Assembly (NCBI GenBank): GCA_005281725.1
Contig: SSBO01000012.1
Span: forward strand, 523,651-587,650
DNA: 64,000 nucleotides
Direction of reading: 5' to 3'
Source: Wuchereria bancrofti
Lineage: Eukaryota > Nematoda > Chromadorea > Rhabditida > Onchocercidae
Position 1 is the stretch's first letter. Each line of letters starts with the position of its first letter. A program made the position numbers and the translations under genes. This document shows positions 1-8,765 of the stretch, piece after piece. The notes beneath the pieces were generated by a model, which had not been told where the DNA came from, searched no databases, and was given only the letters and a program-made list of their open reading frames with translations.

Positions 1-33
1 AATCATAAACTATAATACAACTGATTATTTGAT

Positions 34-660
34 ATGGCAAAGTTGTTGGTACATCTTGCTTTCATCATTTATTGTGGTGGCCAAGCTGCCAACCAAAATG
101 CAGCGATGCAAGCTGGAAATGGTATGCATCTTATCTTTTTTGTCACAGGTATGTATATTATAAAATACAAGTCTAGGTATGTGCTCTGTGCATTCTGTAA
201 TTCTGAAACGGAATACGTTTAATTTTGCAGCACGGCGTGAATTACTTTATTACTCGATTGATTTGATAAAAAAATTGAAGTGATTCTTGTGGATAAGTTA
301 AAATAACAGTAATCATTTCAAAGAACTCAAAAATTCAGCAATGTTAAACAGATATTCTCCGGCATCAATTTTAGGCGCGGAGATTAACACAGATTATAAA
401 ATTGACGAGTTATGGAATGATGGCTCATTAATACAGACAACGCAAGTAGAAGAATGTATGTACATTTCATAAAGAATTGATTAATTGGAATTTTTTAATT
501 TTGATAATTAATTTCAATTCTGGAAGAAATGAACTTACTAATTATTTCTATGATTGTAGCAACGCTACTGAATTGTGGTAGAATGGAAAATGGAAGAGTG
601 TCTATTTTGGAAGAGAAAGCATTGCTGTTTGTGCGAAACACTCTTAATTTGATAAAGTGA
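34..660 (+). CDS. Small secreted protein, tandem family copy 1
   Basis: I do not recognise this family. Exons 34-121, 339-455 and 560-660 join in phase 1 at both junctions and give 101 residues ending in a TGA stop. The first ~20 residues (MAKLLVHLAFIIYCGGQAAN) form a hydrophobic signal peptide, so the product is probably secreted. The mature part is about 80 residues, polar, with one cysteine (LLNC, exon 3) and no domain I can name. Donors are GTATGC and GTATGT; acceptors are TTCAG and TTGTAG. The same three-exon frame recurs at 1747-2457 and 5596-6271, which is the main support for the model. An acceptor-like TTTAG lies about 35 bp before the start in the other copies, so the mRNA may be trans-spliced; here that position is cut off by the window edge. 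Confidence 0.7.
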
Positions 661-1401
661 AACTATTAGAATTATTGATGTGCAAGTGATAAAGGCTGAT
701 AATCATATTTTAACACTGAAAAGATCGCTGTACTAATGAAAGAAATCGGGAAAGCAAAAATCAAATGAAAAAGAAAAAACAAGAATTCGTACATTATCAT
801 TTTATAAGAGAAATAGTAAATGATAAAACTTCCAATTGTTGTTTTTCGCAGAAAAAGATGAGATTTTAAAGTTATCAGTTTTTACATTGATTTTAAGAGA
901 CTGCTTGAAAACTTTTTTAAAAAAGGAACTATTTTCTAGAAAAATGAAAAAAAAAAAGAAAAAGAAACAAGAACTCATATATTTTCATTCCACAAAAGAT
1001 TGTACCTTAATTGAATCAGTTTTTTTTGTGCGCATTTGTTATATCAAAACAATACTTAATTTTAAAGAAATAACTAGGTTTCAACAGAATATCTAGAAAT
1101 TTTCATTTGAAATTAGTAAAACTTAACATGGTGATATTCTTTTTGAACTAAAATATCATTCAAAAGTTAATAAATGTACAATTGCTCATTGTTAAGTTAT
1201 TACTAACCGTCATTTGCTATTTCTAAAAAGTGAACGCTATTAATTTTAAAGATGTAACAGAAATTTTCATAATACCAAAATTCAGAAGAAAATCAATAGA
1301 TTTACTTCCAAAATTCAGATCGCAAAAGATCTCAAAGAAAGGAATATACTATCTTATAATTAAATTTTGTTAATTCCTATCAAAATACAAGTAATGATAA
1401 A
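661..1401. other. Spacer between copies 1 and 2
   Basis: No gene seen. The first ~170 bp after the stop are conserved downstream of copy 2 and so belong to the duplicated unit (probable 3' UTR). The rest is A+T-rich DNA with short A-runs; the open frame at 836-1096 is lysine- and phenylalanine-rich low complexity. Confidence 0.6.
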
Positions 1402-1746
1402 TTGTTATCATTGATCAAAAAGCACTTTTATTGTTATACGTTCTATTCGTTTTGTTCTTCCTTTTTCCATCCAACTCGAGAAATTTATAAAATAGAGCAA
1501 AAGGATTCCAATGTCGAAGTATANAAATCGCCACTTTTTCCATCTTCAACCATTATAATTAGTTCGGTCATTCTTTTTCTTTTCTTAATTTTCAAGAAAA
1601 TGCTCTTAGTTTAAATCCTGTTAATTTCTGTCAAAATTTGCTCGCCGATCTTTCTCGACAGAGCTTCGAAAGTTATTATTCTCAAATAATATAGTAATTA
1701 CGAATAAAACTTTAGGAATCATAAATTATAATACAACTGATTTGAT
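1402..1746 (+). promoter_or_regulatory. Conserved upstream block of copy 2
   Basis: This block resembles 5250-5595 upstream of copy 3, including the stretch around 1495-1600 (AATAGAGCAAAAGGATT, then GTCGAAGTATA and a shared TTCAACCATTATAATTAG). It is non-coding and present in both complete units, so it probably carries the promoter and 5' UTR. A single N stands at 1524. Confidence 0.5.
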
Positions 1747-2457
1747 ATGACAAAGTTGTTGGTACATCTTGCTTTCATCATTTATTGTGGTGGCCAAGCT
1801 GCCAACCAAGGAGCAGCACCGATGCAACCGATGCAAGGTGCAGTAGTACCGATGCGAGGTGCAGCAGGTATGCATCTCACTTTTCTTCCTGGTATGAATG
1901 TAGTTTATTTTCTAAGTGAAATACAAGTTTGGAAAAAGAAATACAAATTTTATACATTCTAACTGCAGTTCTAATGCCACACTTACGTTTACTTTTGTGG
2001 TATAATTTGAAATGATTCTCGTTATTATGGGCTAATAAGTTGAAAATGATAAAATAGTAGTAATCATTTCAAATTATCTCAAAAGTTTTGTAATGTTAAT
2101 CAGCTATTCCCTGGCATCAATTTTAGCCGCGGAGATTATCACCGATTATAAAGTTGACAAGTTATGGGATGATGGCTCATTAACACAGACAACGCAAGTG
2201 GAAGAGTGTATGTTCATTTCATAATAAATTAATTGGAATTTTTGAATTTTGAATAATTAAACATTTCAGGAATTTGATAACTCTTCTTAGTTTCATTTGT
2301 TGGTTTCATTCAATTTTGGAAGAAATGAATTTACATAATTATTTCTATGATTGTAGCAATGCTGCTGAATTGTGATAGAATGGGAAATGGAAGAGTGTCT
2401 ATTTTGGAAGAGAAACCATTGCTGTTTGTGCGAAACACTCTTAATTTGATAAAGTGA
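1747..2457 (+). CDS. Small secreted protein, copy 2, variant with lost exon-2 acceptor
   Basis: Exon 1 (1747-1867) encodes the family signal peptide followed by an insertion of short repeats containing the units PMQ, PMR and GA, 11 residues longer than in copies 1 and 3. Exon 3 (2357-2457) is intact. The exon-2 equivalent (2091-2207) keeps an open frame and a GTATGT donor, but its acceptor has changed: where copies 1 and 3 read TTCAGCAATG, this copy reads TTTTGTAATG. The nearby AGs put the frame into an early stop. Exon 2 has equal phases at both ends, so skipping it gives a 73-residue protein in frame. It may therefore be a shortened functional variant or a decaying copy. Confidence 0.5.
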
Positions 2458-2724
2458 AACTATTGGAATTGCTAATATGCAAGTGATAAAGATTAATAAT
2501 CACATTTTAACATTGAAAAGATTGAAAAGATCAGTGTACTAATGAAAGGGATCCGAAAGGCGAAAGTCAAATGAAAAAGAAAAAAACAAGAATTCGTATA
2601 TTCTCATTTTATAAGAGAAATAGTAAATGATAAAATCTGTTTTGTGCATATCATGGAGAAATGTTTCTTCGTAGAAAAAGCTAACATCTTTGACTTATCA
2701 ATTTGATTTTAACAATTTTTTGAG

Positions 2725-3124
2725 TTTTTTTTTTTTTTTTTTTAATATTTCAACGGTTTCTTATAAGCCAATAATGCATCTCATAAAAATTCAATATGTA
2801 AAACAATTATTTGAGCGCATTTGTTCATCAGACATAAATTCTTATAGTTGATAAAATTGGTAGTATTTTGAAAGTAGAAATTACGAACGGAAGGAAAAAG
2901 AACTATATTTAACAGCAACTGAAGTGAAGTACAGTATTTCTGAATTAGATATTGCTGAAAGCCATTTGCTAATTCGCATAATAATAATACTAACTTTTTC
3001 ACTTGGATTTAAATTTAATATCAGAAAACAGCATGTGTCGCCGTTTTTCTATAACTGTGACAAAATTTTGACTGTTCTTTCTGTTTCTTAGATTGTAGAC
3101 ACCTCAAACTTGGGTAATTAAACC
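2725..3124 (-). mobile_element. Possible retrocopy of a trans-spliced mRNA (SL1 to poly-A)
   Basis: On the minus strand the 22-nt SL1 sequence (3124 down to 3103) is followed by about 360 bp of unremarkable sequence and then an uninterrupted run of 19 A (T-run 2725-2743 on the plus strand). A 5' leader plus a 3' A-tract is the layout of a reverse-transcribed, reinserted mRNA. Against this: no clear target-site duplication (only TGTTAAA is shared near both ends, offset by several bases), no canonical AATAAA just before the A-run and no ATG-initiated ORF of note. Poly-T runs are common in this genome, so the pairing could be chance. Confidence 0.35.
3103..3124 (-). other. Exact SL1 spliced-leader sequence
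   Basis: Read on the minus strand this is GGTTTAATTACCC followed by AAGTTTGAG, all 22 nt of the canonical nematode SL1. The next bases are GTGTCTACAATC, so a GT follows the leader as in SL RNA genes, but the following sequence does not look like the usual SL RNA body that I know. An Sm-like AAAATTTTG occurs about 33 nt further on, and GTGTC can pair with GACAC about 50 nt downstream, so an SL RNA gene or pseudogene is not excluded. Confidence 0.85.
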
Positions 3125-3594
3125 TTTATTTAACATAAAAAGAAATCAACATCATAATGGCACATTATACATATCGCACGGATACAACACAGTTATAAAA
3201 CGCTAAACATTACAAGAGAGCTGAAACCTCAACCACACTATAAATGGACGACTGTAAAAAGAAATGATTAATTGTAATTAAGAGATGGTGTTGGATAAAT
3301 GTGAATTTGGGAATAAAGGAAATTTGTTTAAGGATAGATATTTCTTTGTTACAATAGTTATTTGTTTAAATAAAGAAAAGAAAAAAAAAAACAAAGCATT
3401 TAATTCTCACATATCTCATACAGTATAATGTGTATAAAGCGAGGTTAATTTATGAACAAAGAGATGATTCATTTACTGCTTCTCCTCGCTTTCCAGCGAC
3501 AGCATGGAATTTTATAACTTTACTTAATATATTTTTGTGTCCATCTGTTACATTGGTTTCTTTCATCTACCTTCGCTAATACATTTAAATGAAG

Positions 3595-3720
3595 TGATAG
3601 CAATTGGTTACAGATAGTAACAAGTGATAGCAAGTGGTAACAAGTGGTGGAAAGTGGTTGCAAGGAATAACAGGTAGTAGTAACTGGTAGCAAGTAGTAG
3701 TATCAAATGGTAGCCAGTAT
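3595..3720 (-). repeat. Degenerate ~10-bp minisatellite, GGTAGCAAGT orientation
   Basis: Imperfect tandem units such as GTGATAGCAA, GTGGTAACAA and CTGGTAGCAA. The unit is the reverse complement of the ACTTGCTACC unit that forms the larger array at 6980-7565. Confidence 0.75.
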
Positions 3721-5249
3721 TAATAAGTCTTTGAAATCTTCTGGCTAATTAAGTTAAATAGCAATTTTTTATGATGGACTGCGAATTTCAATAAAAATAC
3801 CATATTCTTCGCTTTATCTTTATGCTCGGTTTTTTTTTTCAGTACGTTTATGAAATTTTTTTAAATTGCAAGTATATTCTGTGCTAACTTTTACCCAAAA
3901 AATGATAAGTAAAAGGAAAAAAAGAAAAAAATGGAATTGGAAAAAAGTATGCAAAGTTATAATAACGAAGTGTCATATATTCATCAGAAATAATAAAAAA
4001 ACTAGGCTATGAGAAAAAAAAAGCTCAATGTTAGCTTGGAGATATGCTTAAAAGTTAGTTAAAAAAGGATGAAAACAGTAACTTAAAAATAAATTGAAAA
4101 GGGATGAAACAACAAAACTACGCCAAGTATATATAAAAGGAAAGTATACAAAAATTATGGTAAAGAGAAGATATAATAAGTATAATAAGGCATAATCAGT
4201 AGTTTCCTTTCCGTTATATGTGTTTAAAATACATAAAAGGAAGAAAGTGCACCTTTACGAAGTTAAATAAGCTGTTGGAAAGGTATTTAATCCATTTTAG
4301 GTTTTTAAGCATTTTCAAAAAATTTACATAATTTGCATAAAGGAGCATGGAAATGAAGCAAAAAAGTGACATCTCTATTGAAATTCGTCGTCCACTATAA
4401 AAACTGGCGTTCAAATTAAATAAATAGCCAGAAGATATGAAAAATTTGTGTTGCACCTGCTATCAATCATTACTAATAGCACTACTATTATTTAGCAAAT
4501 TAGTTATGTAGCGCAGGTGTGCGTGCAAGTGTGCACGCATATGAGTGCAAGCATATTTCTAACATGTCAACTGCTAACAATTTTGATGTTATTTATGAGA
4601 TTATCATACGGTAAGTAAATCAAGGGTTGGATTTCTTTTCATCTATGGCACTATTCTTTACCTTCCTGAAAATAACTTTTAAAAAGGAATTCAAATATAT
4701 TATTGCTTTTTTTTAAAAATTAAGCACTTTAATTTAATTTTCAAACAAAATGGAATTTTTGTAAAGATATCAAATTGAGAAAAAGAAGGAAGAAAGATCA
4801 CTAATTTACTTATAAAAACTATAGTACTAAAACATGTTTTATCAACAAACGTTGAAACGTCGTGAAATTTGGAAAGGTTTTATTGTACCTTAATTAAATT
4901 AGTTTTTTTAATTGAATTAATGCATTCGTCTCAAAATTATTCCACAATTCTTATTATTTTAATTATGTTAGTCATCGATAAAATTAACGTTAGCTGGTCA
5001 TTAGCGCCATGAATGATATGTAGCTTAAAGAAGTGAGGTAATAATCCAAACATGAATAGAATTCTTTCAGGTAATTGAGATGGCATTCATCGTACAATAC
5101 AAAAGTGCAATTAAATTACTAGCAAATTAATAAACCAAATAAACAATAAGCATTAATTTCTATCAAAAGTTTTTTTTAATTCCCATAAAAAAAAATTTTA
5201 AGTCTTCACTTTTTTTTTACAACTGTTTTTACAATCAAAAAATAATAAT

Positions 5250-5595
5250 GACAAATTATTGTCACTGGTCAAAAAGCATTTTTTGCCGTTCTACTAACTT
5301 TTTTCTCCCTTTTTCCACTCAATTTGAGAAATTTGGAAAATAGAGCAAAAGGATTATAATGTCGAAGTATAAAAAGCGCCATTTTTTCCATCTTCAACCA
5401 TTATAATTAGTTCGGTCATTCTTTTTTTTTTCTTAATTTTCGAGAAATGTTCTTAGTTAAATCCTGTTAATTTCTATCAAAACTTGTGCGCCGATCTTTC
5501 TCGATAGAGCTTCAAAAGTTATTACTCCTAAATAATGTAGTAATTACGAGTAAAACTTTAGAAATCATAAACTATAATACAACTGATTATTTGAT
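5250..5595 (+). promoter_or_regulatory. Conserved upstream block of copy 3
   Basis: Counterpart of 1402-1746, with the same AATAGAGCAAAAGGATT and GTCGAAGTATAAAAA segments. An acceptor-like ACTTTAG ends near 5561, about 35 bp before the start codon, and could receive a spliced leader. Confidence 0.5.
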
Positions 5596-6271
5596 ATGGC
5601 AAAGTTGTTGGTACATCTTGCTTTCATCATTTATTGTGGTGGCCAAGCTGCCAACCAAAATGCAGCGATGCAAGCTGGAAATGGTATGCATCTTATCTTT
5701 TTTGTCACAGGTATGTATATTATAAAATACAAGTCTAGGTATGTGCTCTGTGCATTCTGTAATTCTGAAACGGAATACGTTTAATTTTGCAGCACGGCGT
5801 GAATTACTTTATTACTCGATTGATTTGATAAAAAAATTGAAGTGATTCTTGTGGATAAGTTAAAATAACAGTAATCATTTCAAAGAACTCAAAAATTCAG
5901 CAATGTTAAACAGATATTCTCCGGCATCAATTTTAGGCGCGGAGATTAACACAGATTATAAAATTGACGAGTTATGGAATGATGGCTCATTAATACAGAC
6001 AACGCAAGTAGAAGAATGTATGTACATTTCATAAAGAATTGATTAATTGGAATTTTTTAATTTTGAATAATTAATCATTTCAGGAATTTGATAACTCTCC
6101 TTAGTTTCATTTGTTGGTTTCATTCAATTCTGGAAGCAATGAATTTACATAATTATTTCTATGATTGTAGCAACGCTGCTGAATTGTGGTAGAATGGAAG
6201 ATGGAATAGTGTCTATTTTGGAAGAGAAACCATTGCTGTTTGTGAGAAACACTCTTAATTTGATAAAGTGA
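5596..6271 (+). CDS. Small secreted protein, tandem family copy 3
   Basis: Exons 5596-5683, 5901-6017 and 6171-6271 give 101 residues. Exons 1 and 2, intron 1 and the start of intron 2 appear base-for-base identical to copy 1. Exon 3 differs at a few codons (for example MEDGIV here against MENGRV in copy 1). The signal peptide, phase-1 introns, single exon-3 cysteine and the ending LNLIK are the same. Intron 2 is about 50 bp longer than in copy 1 and resembles that of copy 2. Function unknown; secretion is inferred from the signal peptide. Confidence 0.7.
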
Positions 6272-8765
6272 AACTATTGGAATTGTTAATATGCAAGTGA
6301 TAAAGATTGATAATGATAATGACAATCACATATTGACAAACTGAAAAAATTGGTGCACCAATAAATGAAATCAGAAAAAGTGAAGATGAAATGTAAAAGA
6401 AGAAAAAAACAGGAACTCATAAATTCAAAAGATTGTAAATTTCATTCCATGACAAAAGTAGTAATAAAATTTAAAATTGTTGTGCATATCTTGAATAAAC
6501 CTTCCCTCTTACTACTACTATTACCACTAAATATCACTTACATTTACACCTGCTACCATTTTCACTTGACTTACTTTAAGTTTGGAGAGCTTGATTTGAA
6601 CCTTTTACTTTTTGTTTGCGAGCAAGATCGACCCAGATATCGTTTCTTTTCTTTATAAATGTGAATCGATACAATATATAGTTGAATAATTAAAACAGCG
6701 AAGGAATGAATGGTACTGCTGTATGGGAGGATGAGAAGACTGCCACCGATCGTTCCTTTTTTATTAACTGATTAGAGAAGATTTTTAAAGATGTAGGAAG
6801 TAGGCTTGGCTTAGCAGATTAACGTTTACATTGAAGACAAATGCACATTTATTGTTTGAGGCTTAGATAAAGGATTCATTGTTTCAAAAATGCGAAATAA
6901 CAAAGGAATAACGAATTGGTTTATAATGAAGAATCATTAGAATTATTCTAAACATTTAGTATGTAATAAATATTTTTTCTATTTTCCGACACTTACCATC
7001 ACTTACTACTACATGTACTTCTTGCTACCACTTGCCACCATTTACTATTAGTTGCTATTACTTAATACTGATCAGTATTACTTGCTACTACTTCATACTA
7101 ACTGCCATCATGTATTTACAACTACTTACAACCGATTAATAATGCTTGCTCCCGCTTATTATCACTTTCAACCAGTTGCTACCGCTTGCAATCACCTGTC
7201 ACCTTACACTTATTACTACTTGTTATAAATTACTACAACTTGCTAGAAACTGCTATTGCATGCTCATTACTGCTTGCTACTCTTTGCTACCATTTAGTGC
7301 TACTTACTAACTAATTGCAACCACTTACTACCATTTGCTACTGCTAATTATCACTTCCTATTATTTGCTACTAATTGCCACCACTTGCAATCGCTACCAC
7401 TTGTTATTGATACTTGCCATAACTACAACCACTTGAAATCACTTATTACCATTTGCAACTACTTGCAACTACTTGCTACCACTTGCTACCATCTTTTACT
7501 GCTTGCTACCACTTGCTACCATTTGTCACTATTTGCTAGCACTTGTTATTATCTACTGCCTCTTATTATCGTCTAATATTAAATCAAAGTAATATACAGG
7601 ATGAATTTTTGGAATTGAGTTCAGTCTCAAGAATAATCCCATAAATGAAATAAGTTAAAGTATCAGTCACAGTATTTCATCCGCATAAGTTTTTCTTCAA
7701 TACATTATACTTTGGATTCGCTTTCTTAATCTTTTTTTCGGGTCATTTTATCTCTTAACAAACAAGTGTCTTAGAAGAGAATTCTCAAGGTGAAGTAAAA
7801 GAGAAGATCGATTTTTCGCCACAATTTCACCGGCCGCAAGCGCTTTTGGTCCACGCATGGTATTTTTAAGCCCGCTATGTGGCGCTTTATGTCAAATAGT
7901 TAGGTTGGTAGGTTATCATTTTCTGAGGAGAATGATCTGATAAATTTGAATAGTTTATATAAGTTGCATTCTAGTAGATATGTGGGTTAGACTGAATGCA
8001 ACGAAAATTGCTTATTTTATCTTAGATGTCAGAAAGCATTTTATTACTATAATAGTTCGTAAGTTCTGCTTTTGCAATAAATTTTTATGATAATCAGAAT
8101 TGGTATGCTGAAAAGATAATATGAATGTGGTGATACTATGAGTAGAAGTATGTACATTGTTTTGGTTTTTTGTGAAATCCAATCATTTGATCATCTGTTA
8201 TCAGTGCATTCTGTTTGAATTTGAATAATTTCTGGCTCCTTTTAGGTATTTGGACGGAACTAATTAATGAAAATGAAAGTTATGAGAATTTATTTGAAAC
8301 CAATCAATGAATAATTGGCACCATATAAGGGAGATGGTTATATGAATATTCAATACGCTGTTAAGTTTTTTTTTTTTAATAAACATGTCAACAAACTATT
8401 TAACAGATAAGATAAATAGCGGACAAAAAAGAAGAAAAAACGATAAAACAACTTAAAGTAACTTTATAAGAATGCTTTATTTGGTCCATATTTCAACTTA
8501 GGTTTTTCTTGTTATAATAATTGAAACCTTCCGATATTTTGATATCGAAGTTGAAATAGAAATGAGTCTTTGTTGTGAAACGTTGGTTCTCTCAAAGACG
8601 TTAGGTTTTTCTTGTTTCTATCGTCAGTTGCCATTTCGACTCAGAGATAGTTATGATATTATTGATTATGTTAGAAAAAATGCTTTTATTTTATTAGTAA
8701 TAGTTTCACAGAACTGACACATTAATTTGATTTGTTATACAGATACTGATATTACATGTTTAGGT
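6272..8765. other. Intergenic region between the secreted-protein array and the mannosidase gene
   Basis: No gene I can support. It contains the copy-3 3' flank, the large minisatellite (6980-7565), a small G+C-rich island (7810-7890, see findings) and otherwise A+T-rich DNA. The frame at 6365-6658 is open mainly because of low complexity. Confidence 0.5.
6980..7565 (+). repeat. Degenerate ~10-bp minisatellite, ACTTGCTACC orientation
   Basis: About 580 bp of diverged tandem units around ACTTGCTACC (variants ACTTACTACC, ATTTGCTACC, ACTTGCAACT). The most regular part is 7440-7530. A smaller relic of the same motif lies near 6510-6570. Confidence 0.85.

Larger units (their letters stand above)
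2458..5249. other. Spacer between copies 2 and 3
   Basis: No conventional gene seen. It holds the SL1-bearing segment (2725-3124, listed separately), a minisatellite (3595-3720, listed separately) and A+T-rich DNA. A short alternating GTGTGC/GTGCAC stretch lies near 4513-4550. The minus-strand open frames at 2781-3002 and 4214-4456 have no recognisable protein features or splice context. Confidence 0.5.

Noticed and set aside
836..1096. 86-codon open frame downstream of secreted-protein copy 1
   Set aside because: Lys/Phe-rich low complexity with no splice context and no counterpart in the other units.
7385..7576. Open frame with repeated LLLATTCYHL-like peptides
   Set aside because: Translation of the 10-bp minisatellite; open because of the repeat.
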